Assembly (NCBI GenBank): GCA_019749805.1
Contig: JAIEPH010000066.1
Coordinates: forward strand, 103,635-167,634
Origin: Mycobacteriaceae bacterium
GTDB taxonomy: Bacteria > Actinomycetota > Actinomycetes > Mycobacteriales > Mycobacteriaceae
Direction of reading: 5' to 3'
DNA: 64,000 bases
A program made the translations under genes and the position numbers. Shown here piece by piece: positions 46,852 through 56,139 of the stretch. Under the pieces are notes generated by a model. That model made no database searches. It was given only the letters and a program-made list of their open reading frames with translations, and was not told the origin of the DNA. The first letter of the stretch is position 1. Each line of letters starts with the position of its first letter.

Positions 46852-49800
46852 GGCAGCGCCCTGATCGGTCCGTTGCGACTCCAGCCGAAGACGCGCTGCG
46901 TGCCCTGTTCGACGTTGGCGTTCGGCGCCCGCGATTCCGGTACCACCCGCTGGTAGCGCTCGATGGAACCCCAGTCGCGGTACCAGTCGTCACGTAGGTA
47001 GCTCGGGACGGCCGTGGTGCGCAGCAGCGCCTGGATGAACAGGAACGGTCCGCCGTCCTGCGCGGACTGCCACATGTTCGACGACGACACGATCTGCTTG
47101 AAGTTGGGCTGAATGCGGTACTCCGGAAGCTCTGCGACACCGAGGTGTTCGGAGAACGGACGCTGGCAGGGGAAGTTCGCCGCCGTTGCGATGTCGAGCA
47201 TCACCGGCGTTTCGGATCCGAGCAGTTGCTGTGCGGTTTCGAGTACGGGCACCCGCGGCGGGGTGAAGGCGAACCACTGGTCTTCGGAGAGGTTCGGGTC
47301 GTCGGCGACGATGCGCGCGACGTTGGCCTCCGGCGGCGCCCACGCGAGCGGGAAACGCAGGTTGCGCCAAGCCTTTTGGGGGAAGATGTCGATGGGCTGC
47401 ACATCGCCGAGGGCCTGATAGCTGCCGTCGGGGCGGTGCACACCCCACTGCAGTTTCAGCGACTGCCCGTAGTTGAAGGAGCCGTCCTCCTCGTAGTACC
47501 AGATGGCACCGGCGGCGGCGACGGTCACCAACGGCCGGTCCGGGGTCCTCGGCGGCAACTGGTACCACGCCGAAGTGACCTTGGCCGCAAGGGTGTTCTC
47601 GTCATAGCTGCCCATCACCGGCGTGCGCTTGGGATCCAGGCCGAACGGCAGGAACACGTTCGAGCCGTTGACACCGACGGGACCGTAACCGCCGCCGGTG
47701 CCCGCCGCGTAGCCGATGCCGACGTTGGGTTCGTTGGGCGAGCCGTCGGAGTTCACCAGACCGGGATTGGCGGTGACGGGCTCGGCGGGCTCGAGGGTGT
47801 CGCTGACGCCGTTCGGAGTGAAGCCCACCGGATCCTCGCCGCCGAGCGGTCCGTACTCACCGAACCGCTGACCCGGAACCGGTTGCAACATACCGGCATT
47901 GGTGTCCGGTTCGACGAGCACGTCGTCGGCCATGGCACAGCTGGTGGAGGACAGACCCGACATCAGGGCGGCGGCGTTGGCCTTCGCGGTGGTGTAGACG
48001 GGGTAGCGCTGGGCGGCGCCCTTGGCCAGTGAGCCGACCTCGAGCACCACCATGATGACGGCGACGACCAGGAGCGGCGTCGACGCCAACGCCCGGTTGC
48101 GGCCGGTGCTGGCGACCTCGGTGTGACCGGCGTAGTCCATGCGGAAGTGCAGCCAGCCGGCGAGCAGGCCCGTCAGAATCGCCAGCACCAGGAAGATGGT
48201 CAGCACGGGGAACCCGGCGATCACCGGCTGCTTGTCGAACCACGGCACCCCATAGTTGCCGACGTAGAACCAGCCGTTGATACCCGAAGTCGCCCAGGCC
48301 AATACGAACAACAGCGCGGTCACGTACAGCGCGAGGTTGCGCCGGCTGTGCAGCCCGACCCTGGCGAACGAGAACGCGGTGACGGCGCCGAGCGCACCGG
48401 CCAGCGCGGCGAACGCTCCGAACTGGACTGCCCACTTGGTCGGCGTGAACGTCAGTAACAGCAGGCCGATGGCCGTCGTCCCGATCAGCCGCCACACCGG
48501 TCCGCGCGCCATGCCGGGCACCGCACTCCTGCGCAGCAGAACCGTGAGCATGCCGAACAGGCAAAGCAGCAGCACCAGCACCGCGAAGCGACGTGTCAGC
48601 GAGGAGTCGACGCTGTCCTCGACAGTGAGGAAGTAGTAGCGCAGGAAGTCTTGATACCAGGCGATCGTTGGGCCGACGACGTATTTGATGCGCGCCGACT
48701 CGGCGACGGTGGCCAGGGTCTGGTCGCGGAACACGATGACGAAGAGCAGGGCCGCCGACGAGACCAGGGTGGCCAGCGGTGCGAGGACTCCGTCGAGCGC
48801 GCGACGGTCGCGGATGATGCGGGCCACGGCGCGGGCGCCGACGAGCAGCGGCGCGACCGCGATCAGGCCTTGCGGCGCCAGCGTCACCGAGAACGCGGCC
48901 ACCACGATGGCGACCGCGTAGGGCAGCAGCCGTCGGGTGCCGATCGCGTACTCGACCAGTGCCCAGGCCGCGATGACACCGAACGCGATCAGCGGCTCGG
49001 GACGCAGACCGTTGTTGAACGGCAGCCAGGCGGCCAGGAACACCGCTCCCGCGGTCCACACGGCGACGCGGTTCGCCGCCAGGCGCGCACCCAGTCGGGG
49101 TAGCACCCACCGGCTCAGGATCAGCCAGGCGCCGATGCCGGCCACCGTTGCCGGGATGCGCATCCACACGCTCGCGGTGCTGATCGCCGCGAGGTGCGCG
49201 AGCACCGACTGATACCAGTCGAAGGGCGCTTCGGAGGCACCGAAGAAGCGGTAGTAGTTCGCGGTGTAGCCGGCTTCGGTGGACACCCTGGCGATGGTCA
49301 GGTTGTAGCCGTCGTCCGAGGACAGCGCGCCGATGATGTGCCAGAGCAGCAGCGTCCCGATCACGCCGATGTCGGCGAGCCAGGTCGCCCACCCCACCCG
49401 CCAGAATCGCCGCCACGCGTTAGCGACGCGCCTCGAGGACCGGCGGTCGAGCACGGCCATCGCCACCATCGACGCGATCACACAGACCACCCCGAGCACC
49501 ATCGCGGCCAGCTTGAGCGTCGTCGGCGAGCTGATGAACCGGGTGTCGATGTCGATGCGGCCCGACAGGCCCGCCTGCGCGGCCACCTCGAGATCGGTGA
49601 AGACGCCGGCGACCTGAGGCTTCTTCTCGGCCGACAGGGTGCCCGCCGCGCCGGGGATGCCGATGAAGTCGGCGCCGACCTCGCCAGGGTTGGCCCAGAG
49701 GTGCAGCGTGCTGCACGCGCCGGACTCAACGGCGGGTCGGGGTGCCACCGCGGCGACGCTGTCGCGCACCGCGACCACCACGACATCTTCGGTGGCGCGG

Positions 49801-50120
49801 ACGAACAGGCCGTTACGGCTGGCGTCGATACCGGCGGGCGGCACGGTCGAGACGACCAGACCGCCCTCTTCGGGCAAAGTCGCGACGGCCTGGCAGGGGA
49901 TCGAGATGTCCAGCGCCAGGGGTGCGCCGGACACCAGCGGCGCGGTGATGTCGGTGATCAGCCCGTCGGGGCTGGACGTTTGGGGCCACAGAATGGTGGC
50001 GGTGGTCTGTTTGACCGGCAGCAGCGGAACCAGCCCGCACAGCAGCAGCCCGGCGATGCCTGCGACGACCGCGATCAGGCGCGCGAACCGGTAGGTCCGC
50101 TCTTGTTCGTCGCGTGGCAC
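46848..50120 (-). CDS. embA: Arabinosyltransferase EmbA
   Basis: 1090 residues. Partner of EmbB in arabinogalactan branching. Same GT-C plan: short N-terminal cytoplasmic tail (VPRDEQERTYRFA), signal-anchor helix, periplasmic domain, about 15 helices, and a C-terminal carbohydrate-binding region. The catalytic loop reads SSDDGYNLTIARV, so the acidic pair is present. GTG start at 50120. 123 bp separate it from embC; this gap has no strong promoter but a possible dispersed repeat at 50181-50233. The run dprE1-embB is otherwise nearly gapless, so a separate embAB promoter, as in M. tuberculosis, could lie in this gap. Confidence 0.97.
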   Translation of the reverse strand: MPRDEQERTYRFARLIAVVAGIAGLLLCGLVPLLPVKQTTATILWPQTSSPDGLITDITAPLVSGAPLALDISIPCQAVATLPEEGGLVVSTVPPAGIDASRNGLFVRATEDVVVVAVRDSVAAVAPRPAVESGACSTLHLWANPGEVGADFIGIPGAAGTLSAEKKPQVAGVFTDLEVAAQAGLSGRIDIDTRFISSPTTLKLAAMVLGVVCVIASMVAMAVLDRRSSRRVANAWRRFWRVGWATWLADIGVIGTLLLWHIIGALSSDDGYNLTIARVSTEAGYTANYYRFFGASEAPFDWYQSVLAHLAAISTASVWMRIPATVAGIGAWLILSRWVLPRLGARLAANRVAVWTAGAVFLAAWLPFNNGLRPEPLIAFGVIAAWALVEYAIGTRRLLPYAVAIVVAAFSVTLAPQGLIAVAPLLVGARAVARIIRDRRALDGVLAPLATLVSSAALLFVIVFRDQTLATVAESARIKYVVGPTIAWYQDFLRYYFLTVEDSVDSSLTRRFAVLVLLLCLFGMLTVLLRRSAVPGMARGPVWRLIGTTAIGLLLLTFTPTKWAVQFGAFAALAGALGAVTAFSFARVGLHSRRNLALYVTALLFVLAWATSGINGWFYVGNYGVPWFDKQPVIAGFPVLTIFLVLAILTGLLAGWLHFRMDYAGHTEVASTGRNRALASTPLLVVAVIMVVLEVGSLAKGAAQRYPVYTTAKANAAALMSGLSSTSCAMADDVLVEPDTNAGMLQPVPGQRFGEYGPLGGEDPVGFTPNGVSDTLEPAEPVTANPGLVNSDGSPNEPNVGIGYAAGTGGGYGPVGVNGSNVFLPFGLDPKRTPVMGSYDENTLAAKVTSAWYQLPPRTPDRPLVTVAAAGAIWYYEEDGSFNYGQSLKLQWGVHRPDGSYQALGDVQPIDIFPQKAWRNLRFPLAWAPPEANVARIVADDPNLSEDQWFAFTPPRVPVLETAQQLLGSETPVMLDIATAANFPCQRPFSEHLGVAELPEYRIQPNFKQIVSSSNMWQSAQDGGPFLFIQALLRTTAVPSYLRDDWYRDWGSIERYQRVVPESRAPNANVEQGTQRVFGWSRNGPIRALP

Positions 50121-50180
50121 GAGGCTCGATGGTATGCGACGCAGATGGGCGCCCTCGCGATGCCGGGCCGCATCACTACC

Positions 50181-50233
50181 CGCGAGTGTGAACGTGGCGA
50201 CGAAAAACGGCCGCGAGCGTCGTGAGATTCACA
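50181..50233. repeat. Possible dispersed intergenic repeat between embC and embA
   Basis: CGCGAGTGTGAA (50181) and CGCGAGCGT (50212) form an imperfect direct repeat, and TGTGAA / TTCACA (50187-50192, 50228-50233) form a 6-bp inverted repeat around an A5 run. Such structured intergenic sequences occur in several copies in fast-growing mycobacteria. Whether it is repeated elsewhere was not tested. Confidence 0.3.
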
Positions 50234-50243
50234 GTCGACGGCG

Positions 50244-53200
50244 TCAGGACAGTCGCAGCGGAGCCGGGCTCCACAGCCCGCTACGCGTGGCCTTTCCGAG
50301 TTCCAGCCGTGCGGGTTCGGCGTTCGGGTACCACGGTGTGAGCTGCTGCAGCGCACCCCAGTCGCGGAACCAGTCGTCCTTCAGGTAGCTGGGCACCGTG
50401 GTGGCCCGCACCAGCAGTTCCGTAATGCCCAGCGGACCGCCGCCGAGGTAGTCCATGACCGGTGAGTTGGCCTCGGCGCCGAACCGGTCGGGCAGGATGC
50501 GCCACTTGGGCACCTCGGTGAGGCCGTATTGATGGGCGAAGGGGCGCTGGCACGGGAACGCGAGGCCCACCAGCCAGTCCAGCAACACCGGATCCTGGGT
50601 GCCGACGACATCCTGCAGTGTGCGCAGCTGCGGTATTCGCGGCGGGGTGACGGCGATCCAGTGCTGCGGGTTGAGGTCGTCGTCGTTGGCGACCAGCCGC
50701 ACCTGGGTGGCGTCGGTGGGGATCGCGGACGTCGGCGCGCGCAGGTTGCGCCAGGCCGGCACCGCGCCGACGTCGGCGAACCCGACGCCGCCGCCCGCCT
50801 CGTCCGCCGCCGCCTGTTCGTCGGTCGCCCACTGCAGCGTGACCTCGCCCGGGTCGAAGCGTCCGGCGGCGGCGACCACCAGCAGCGGCCCCGCGTCATC
50901 GCGATCTGCGGGCAGCCGGTACCACGCGGAGCGAAGCTCGGCCGGCTGCTGTGTACCGCTGCGCCAACTGCCCATCACCGGTGTGATGGTCGGGTCGAGT
51001 CCGTAGGGCAGGCGAGCCCGGGATCCATTGACACCCGCCGCCGCGGTGGTGCCGCCCTCGGTGCCCGCCTCGCCCGCGGTGTCCTCGGCTTCGGGAGTGT
51101 CGGCGAAGTTGGTGGCGGTGCCGGGACCGCTCGCCGATTCGTCGGCCGACACGTCCGTTGGAATTCCGTTGGGCCCGAAGCCTTCTGCGGTCACCGCGCC
51201 CAATGCGTCGCCCACCGGGGTGTCGACGGGTTGCAGCATGGCGGCGTTCGGGTCCTGCTCGACGAGCACGTCCTCGGCCATCCCGCAGGTCTTGCCGGCC
51301 ACCGCCTCGAGGTTGGAGCGGCCGACGCTCCAGGCCGGGTACTGGTCGACCATCGCCAGGGTCAGCGATGCCACCTCGAACACGACCAGGACCCACGTCG
51401 CAATCGCCAACGGCGACTGGATGATCCGTTGCCAACGTGTCGGCGGCCCCGGCGGCGACACATCGCGGCCGGAGAAGTGGAACCACGCCGCGAGCAGCAG
51501 CGCGACGAGCGAGAGTCCGAGCAATACGGTGGTGAAGCCGAACTTCCACTCGGGGAACTGGTTGGACCACGGCACCCCGAAGTTGGACACGTACCACCAG
51601 CCGTTGACGGTCGCGAACGACAACGCCATCACGAACAGCACCGCCGCGGCGAACACCGAGCGGTTGCGGCGCGAGCGCATCGCGACCGCGGTGACGGCGA
51701 CCGCGGCCAGCGCGCCGAGCGAGCCGGCCAGACCGGCGAACACACCGAAGTGATGCGTCCACTTGGTCGGGGTGAACATCAGCGCCAGGAACGAGATGAC
51801 GGTGATGCCGATGATGCGTCGGCTCGGGCCCAGAGCGGTTCCCGGAATCCGGTACTTGCGCAGCGACATCGCCACCGATACCGCGAGCGTCAGCAGCAGG
51901 GTGAGTACCGCGAATCGCCGGGCCACCGAACCGTCCGGGCTGGTCGTGAACAGCCGCTCGTAGCGGATATGCTCGTCGAACCAGCTCAGGCTCGGGCCGA
52001 CCGCCGACTTGAATGTGTTGGCCTGCAGTTCGCCGGCCAACGTCTGGTCACGGAAGATCAGGAAGATCGTCACCGTGCACGCCGCCAGGATCGGGGCGAG
52101 CAGCGCCAGGTACCCGAATCGCGAAGTATGGGCGGCCACAATGGTTTTCAAGGGGCCGACGGCGACCAGCAGCGCGCCGACAGCGGCGATGCCGGTAGGT
52201 CCGGAAAACAGTGTGAGCGCGCCGATGATGATGGCGATCGCGACCGGAAGCAGCCTGCTGGTGGCCACCCCGCGTTCCACCGAGCACCAGGTGAGCAAGA
52301 TGCCGAGCGCGATGATCGGCTCGGGACGCAGACCGTTGTTCAGCGGCAGCCAGAACGCCAGGAACAAGCCCGCCGCCGTCCACGCCGCGGCCTGGCTCGT
52401 CTTGACGGCCTGGCCCAGGCGGGGCAGCACCTCACGACTGATCACCCACCAGCACGCCAGTGCCATCGCGAGCGTGGGCAGGCGCATCCACACGCTGGTG
52501 GTGCTCACGTGCGCCCACAGGGCCAGCAGGTCGTAGTACCAGCCGAACGGCGCCTCGGGCGTGCCGAACCATCGGTAGTAGTTGGCCATGTAACCGGCGT
52601 GTTCGGACACCCGCGCCATCGTCAGGATGTAGCCGTCGTCGGCGGTGTTGGCGCCGACGAAGTGCCACCACACCAGCACCGCGGTGACCACGCCGTCCAA
52701 CGGTTTGACCGACCACCAGCGCGGCGGCAGGAAGCGTTTCACCTTTCTGCCGTCGGCGGTGTCCAGCACGTGCAGCGCGCCGAGCGCGACGATCGTCATC
52801 GCCACGCCGACGATCATCGCCAACGTTTTCAGCAGCGTCGGTGAGCTGGTGTAGCGGGTATCCAGCGTCGCCGAGAACTCCAGGCCGGGCGGCGCGGGGC
52901 CGGACAGGTCGGTGAAGACGCCGACGATCTGCGGGCGGAAGTCGTAGCCGCCGCGCTCACCGCGTAGGGGTGCGCCGGGGTCATCGGAGTCGGCCGACTT
53001 TTCCAGTCCGACGAATTCGCCGGTCACCTTGTCGGCCTGGGCGGTGAAGGTGAGTCTCTGGCACGCCGGGCTGAGCACCTGGCTCAGCGGCGCGCTGACC
53101 ACCGGGGTGTTGCGGACGATGACGAGCAGGTCGTTGTTGACCCGTTCGATGAGCAGGCCGCGGTCGATCGCCTTGGGCGCCTGCTTGGGCACCGTGGACA

Positions 53201-53462
53201 ACAGCACGGTCCGGCCGCGGTTCTCCGGGCCGGCAAGGCCGGCCGCCGCGCTGCACGGCACCGAGATCGTCAGATCGGTGGCTACGTAGCCGATCAGCGG
53301 CGCGTCGACGCTTTGCAGCACCCCGTTCTGCGGCCAGTTGAGCTGCGCGGTGGTCTGCGTCACCGGCAGCAGCGGGGTGGCGATCGCCAGCGCCGCTCCG
53401 ACCAATCCGGCGACGATGGCGATAAGCCGTGCAGTCCGGTGGTTACTCCCGGCGGCGATCAC
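50244..53462 (-). CDS. embC: Arabinosyltransferase EmbC
   Basis: Arabinosyltransferase for lipoarabinomannan. 1072 residues. The catalytic loop is GANTADDGYILTMARVSEHAG, with the Asp pair and the Ile that EmbB lacks. About 15 helices and a C-terminal carbohydrate-binding module. GTG at 53462 is chosen (VIAAGSNHRTARLIAI), with AGGA about 8 nt upstream and 11 bp after the aftA stop; the open frame upstream continues inside aftA. An acidic Gly/Glu/Thr-rich loop at about 720-760 (DTAGEAGTEGGTTAAAG) lengthens the periplasmic part. Confidence 0.97.
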   Translation of the reverse strand: MIAAGSNHRTARLIAIVAGLVGAALAIATPLLPVTQTTAQLNWPQNGVLQSVDAPLIGYVATDLTISVPCSAAAGLAGPENRGRTVLLSTVPKQAPKAIDRGLLIERVNNDLLVIVRNTPVVSAPLSQVLSPACQRLTFTAQADKVTGEFVGLEKSADSDDPGAPLRGERGGYDFRPQIVGVFTDLSGPAPPGLEFSATLDTRYTSSPTLLKTLAMIVGVAMTIVALGALHVLDTADGRKVKRFLPPRWWSVKPLDGVVTAVLVWWHFVGANTADDGYILTMARVSEHAGYMANYYRWFGTPEAPFGWYYDLLALWAHVSTTSVWMRLPTLAMALACWWVISREVLPRLGQAVKTSQAAAWTAAGLFLAFWLPLNNGLRPEPIIALGILLTWCSVERGVATSRLLPVAIAIIIGALTLFSGPTGIAAVGALLVAVGPLKTIVAAHTSRFGYLALLAPILAACTVTIFLIFRDQTLAGELQANTFKSAVGPSLSWFDEHIRYERLFTTSPDGSVARRFAVLTLLLTLAVSVAMSLRKYRIPGTALGPSRRIIGITVISFLALMFTPTKWTHHFGVFAGLAGSLGALAAVAVTAVAMRSRRNRSVFAAAVLFVMALSFATVNGWWYVSNFGVPWSNQFPEWKFGFTTVLLGLSLVALLLAAWFHFSGRDVSPPGPPTRWQRIIQSPLAIATWVLVVFEVASLTLAMVDQYPAWSVGRSNLEAVAGKTCGMAEDVLVEQDPNAAMLQPVDTPVGDALGAVTAEGFGPNGIPTDVSADESASGPGTATNFADTPEAEDTAGEAGTEGGTTAAAGVNGSRARLPYGLDPTITPVMGSWRSGTQQPAELRSAWYRLPADRDDAGPLLVVAAAGRFDPGEVTLQWATDEQAAADEAGGGVGFADVGAVPAWRNLRAPTSAIPTDATQVRLVANDDDLNPQHWIAVTPPRIPQLRTLQDVVGTQDPVLLDWLVGLAFPCQRPFAHQYGLTEVPKWRILPDRFGAEANSPVMDYLGGGPLGITELLVRATTVPSYLKDDWFRDWGALQQLTPWYPNAEPARLELGKATRSGLWSPAPLRLS

Positions 53463-53473
53463 GGGGGTTGATC

Positions 53474-55354
53474 CTAGTTGGGCAGCCGAATGGCCAGCAC
53501 GAACGGCCCGATCTCGGACACATCGAAGCGCGGATCGTCGAACAGGGCCTCGTCGAGTGCGACGTGGTAGCGCCGCACGTTGGGCTGGTTGGGGTAGACG
53601 TCCGACGCCAGCCGCAACGTGTAGGTGTCGTCGGCGCCCCGGCGCATCAGAAAGACGTCGGGCGCCTTCCACGGCAGCGAGTCGAGGTTGTCGATGAACT
53701 GGTCGGCGTCGGTCAGCGTGGCCCAGCCCTCGATTGCGTCGGCACGCTTCTCGAATTGGGCGAGCGGGTTGGCGTAGTGCGAGGTCAGCCCTTGGAAGCC
53801 GTAATAGGGGTAGTACGACAGGAAGCTGTAGTCCGCGGTGAGTACGACGGTCTCGTCGCGTGGCCGACCGGTCACCTCGCCGATCCTGGCGTCGATCTCG
53901 CGGTAGTAGCGCTCGGCTCCCGGGGGCCGACGGTCGGCGCGCTGGCCGTAGCCGTCGGTATCGGTGTAGGCGACGACGATGTCGGGGCGCAGCACGTCGG
54001 GGATGTCCTGGGCGAAGGTCAGCGCGCCGAGGGTGCCGAGCGTCGCCGCCGCGGCGACGACCCGCTTGGCGGTTTCGGGCTGATACCTCTGGGCGAACGC
54101 CAAGCTGACTTCGACGAAGCCGAACGCGCCCGCCGCGGCCAGCAGCACCGTCAGCGTCGGCTGCAACCGGAACGACAACAGGGTTGTGCCGGCCAGTGTG
54201 GTGAGCATCGACAGCAGCGACCACGCGTAGACGGCGAGCACGGCGACGGCCAGCGCGCCCGCCCGGGTCGACGAACGGGCCCGCCACACCAGCCACAGCG
54301 TGCCGACCATGCACAGCGCACCGAGCAGGGTGAAGCGCAGCATCGGGAATTCCAGATTCGCGCCCGCCTCCGGCAGGTAGTGCATCGCCGTACCGGACTC
54401 GGCGGGCGTGCCCTTGCCGGCGGCGAGCAGCCACGGGCCAAGACCGATCAGCCACATGGCCGCCGAGATCGCCGCGATGACAAGCAGTCTGAGCAGCGGC
54501 TCGACAGAACGGCGAACCGCGGCGAGGGTGAATGCCATGATCGTCAGCGTGAACGCGGCATAGCCGAGCAGCAGCGAGTAGAACAGCGCCGCGACACCGA
54601 GGAAAACGCCCGTCGCGATGACGGCCGCCCAACCCGCTCGCGTTCTCCCGCCCACCGCCCCATCCGACTTACCGCCGCGCAACCCCGACCAGGCGAGCAC
54701 GAAGACCGGGGGCAGCAGCACCGTGATGACGGCGGCGTACGGCTCGGCGGGCGAATACGCGAGCGTGGCCGCGGCGGTCGCGGTCGTCACGATGAGCGCG
54801 TACTCGAAGCGAATCATCGCGGCCCACAACACGAATGCCAGCACGATCGCGATCGTGATCGAGATGATGGACCACGGCTTGAACATCTCCCACGCGGGGG
54901 TGCCGCTCAGCGCCGCCATCCGGCCACCGATCCAGAACCAGCCCGGCGGATAGAACGGCGGCAGACCGTAGTAGGTCATGTCGTGCAGGCCGGGGCTGTC
55001 GGCGAGGCGCGTCAGGTACTCGGTGCGGAACTGCTGGTCGACGGAGATGCCGAACAGGTACAGCTTCGTCGCACCCAACGGCATCGCCAGCGTCACGACC
55101 GAGAACGCCGACAGGAACAGCAGCGTCCCGAGCCGGGCCAGGACGCGTCGGCCTCGCCGCCACAGCAACCCGGACGCGAACAGGCCAGCCAGACAGGCGA
55201 ATTGGCCGACAGTGGTCAGGGCGTGCAGCTGATTCGACGAGTTGTAGGCAGGCCATTCCACACGCGCGATCGCGAGCAGGGACACCGCGGCCACGGTCAC
55301 CGCGATGATGACCGCCACGGCCATCTGGCCCAGCGTGGCCAGCGCGCCCCGCAT
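53474..55354 (-). CDS. aftA: Priming arabinosyltransferase AftA
   Basis: GT-C enzyme that adds the first arabinose from DPA onto galactan. 626 residues. About 11-13 membrane helices and a C-terminal periplasmic domain; the first luminal loop holds VDQQFRTEYLTRLAD, with the acidic residues expected for DPA use, and YGLPPFYPPGWFWIGG. ATG at 55354 follows the dprE2 stop by 2 bp and is preferred over the far upstream start, which lies in dprE2. It forms one transcription unit with dprE1-dprE2 upstream and embC downstream, as in Rv3790-Rv3795. Confidence 0.96.
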   Translation of the reverse strand: MRGALATLGQMAVAVIIAVTVAAVSLLAIARVEWPAYNSSNQLHALTTVGQFACLAGLFASGLLWRRGRRVLARLGTLLFLSAFSVVTLAMPLGATKLYLFGISVDQQFRTEYLTRLADSPGLHDMTYYGLPPFYPPGWFWIGGRMAALSGTPAWEMFKPWSIISITIAIVLAFVLWAAMIRFEYALIVTTATAAATLAYSPAEPYAAVITVLLPPVFVLAWSGLRGGKSDGAVGGRTRAGWAAVIATGVFLGVAALFYSLLLGYAAFTLTIMAFTLAAVRRSVEPLLRLLVIAAISAAMWLIGLGPWLLAAGKGTPAESGTAMHYLPEAGANLEFPMLRFTLLGALCMVGTLWLVWRARSSTRAGALAVAVLAVYAWSLLSMLTTLAGTTLLSFRLQPTLTVLLAAAGAFGFVEVSLAFAQRYQPETAKRVVAAAATLGTLGALTFAQDIPDVLRPDIVVAYTDTDGYGQRADRRPPGAERYYREIDARIGEVTGRPRDETVVLTADYSFLSYYPYYGFQGLTSHYANPLAQFEKRADAIEGWATLTDADQFIDNLDSLPWKAPDVFLMRRGADDTYTLRLASDVYPNQPNVRRYHVALDEALFDDPRFDVSEIGPFVLAIRLPN

Positions 55355-55356
55355 GA

Positions 55357-56139
55357 CTAGATCGGCAGCTTGCGCATGATCGCGCGCGGAATGTGCCGGA
55401 TCACCATCATCACGTACCGAAACGCTCCCGGTGCCCACACCAGGTCCTTGCCCTTGGCCGACGCCGCGACAGCCAGTTCGGCGACGTCTTCCTTGTCGAC
55501 AGTGAACGGCGCCTCCTTGGCGCCGGTCGCCTTCCAGTAGGCGATCGTCGTGCCGGTACGCACCTGCCCCGGCCTGATCACCAGGACTCGAACACCGAAC
55601 TCGCGCAGCGCCTCTCCGAGTCCGAGGTAGAAGCCGTCAAGACCGGCCTTGGTCGATCCGTAGACGAAGTTCGAACGCCGGACCCGTTCACCGGCGGCCG
55701 AACTCATCGCGATGATCCGGCCGAAGCCCTGCGCACGCATCTTCTCGCCGAGGAGCACTCCGACGGAAACCGCAGCGGTGTAATTGATCTCGGCGATCTG
55801 CACAGCCTTGCGCTGGTTCTGCCACAGTTCCTCGGCGTCACCGAGCAAGCCGAACGCGACGATCGCCACGTCTACATCACCTCCGGCGAACGCAGCGTCG
55901 ATGACCTTGGGGTGACTCTCGGTGTCAACACCGTCGAAGTCGAGCCATTCCACGGACTTCGCGCCGGCGGCCTCCATCTGGGCGATGGCGTCGTCACGCT
56001 TGGGGTGGCCCGGCAGGTCGGCGAGCACGACGCGGGCTTTGGCGTTGCGCAGGTAGCGCTCACAGATCGCCAGCCCGATCTCGGAGGTGCCGCCGAGCAG
56101 CAGGATGGTCTGGGGATTACCAGTGGCATCAAGAACCAT
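55357..56139 (-). CDS. dprE2: Decaprenylphosphoryl-2-keto-ribose reductase DprE2
   Basis: SDR enzyme that reduces the 2-keto intermediate made by DprE1 to decaprenyl-phosphoryl-arabinose. 260 residues. NAD(P)-binding LLLGGTSEIGLAICER, active-site AMSSAAGERVRRSNFVYGSTKAG (Ser, Tyr, Lys). A C-terminal hydrophobic/basic stretch (YVMMVIRHIPRAIMRKL) may dock to the membrane, where DprE1/2 act. ATG at 56139 shares one base with the dprE1 stop (TAATG), so the pair is translationally coupled. Confidence 0.97.
   Translation of the reverse strand: MVLDATGNPQTILLLGGTSEIGLAICERYLRNAKARVVLADLPGHPKRDDAIAQMEAAGAKSVEWLDFDGVDTESHPKVIDAAFAGGDVDVAIVAFGLLGDAEELWQNQRKAVQIAEINYTAAVSVGVLLGEKMRAQGFGRIIAMSSAAGERVRRSNFVYGSTKAGLDGFYLGLGEALREFGVRVLVIRPGQVRTGTTIAYWKATGAKEAPFTVDKEDVAELAVAASAKGKDLVWAPGAFRYVMMVIRHIPRAIMRKLPI

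Noticed and set aside
44860..46956. 698-codon plus-strand open frame opposite embB
   Set aside because: Antisense shadow of embB; Arg/Gln-rich with no recognisable fold, while embB is clearly the real gene.
50529..52844. 771-codon plus-strand open frame opposite embC
   Set aside because: Antisense shadow; embC on the other strand has full domain structure.
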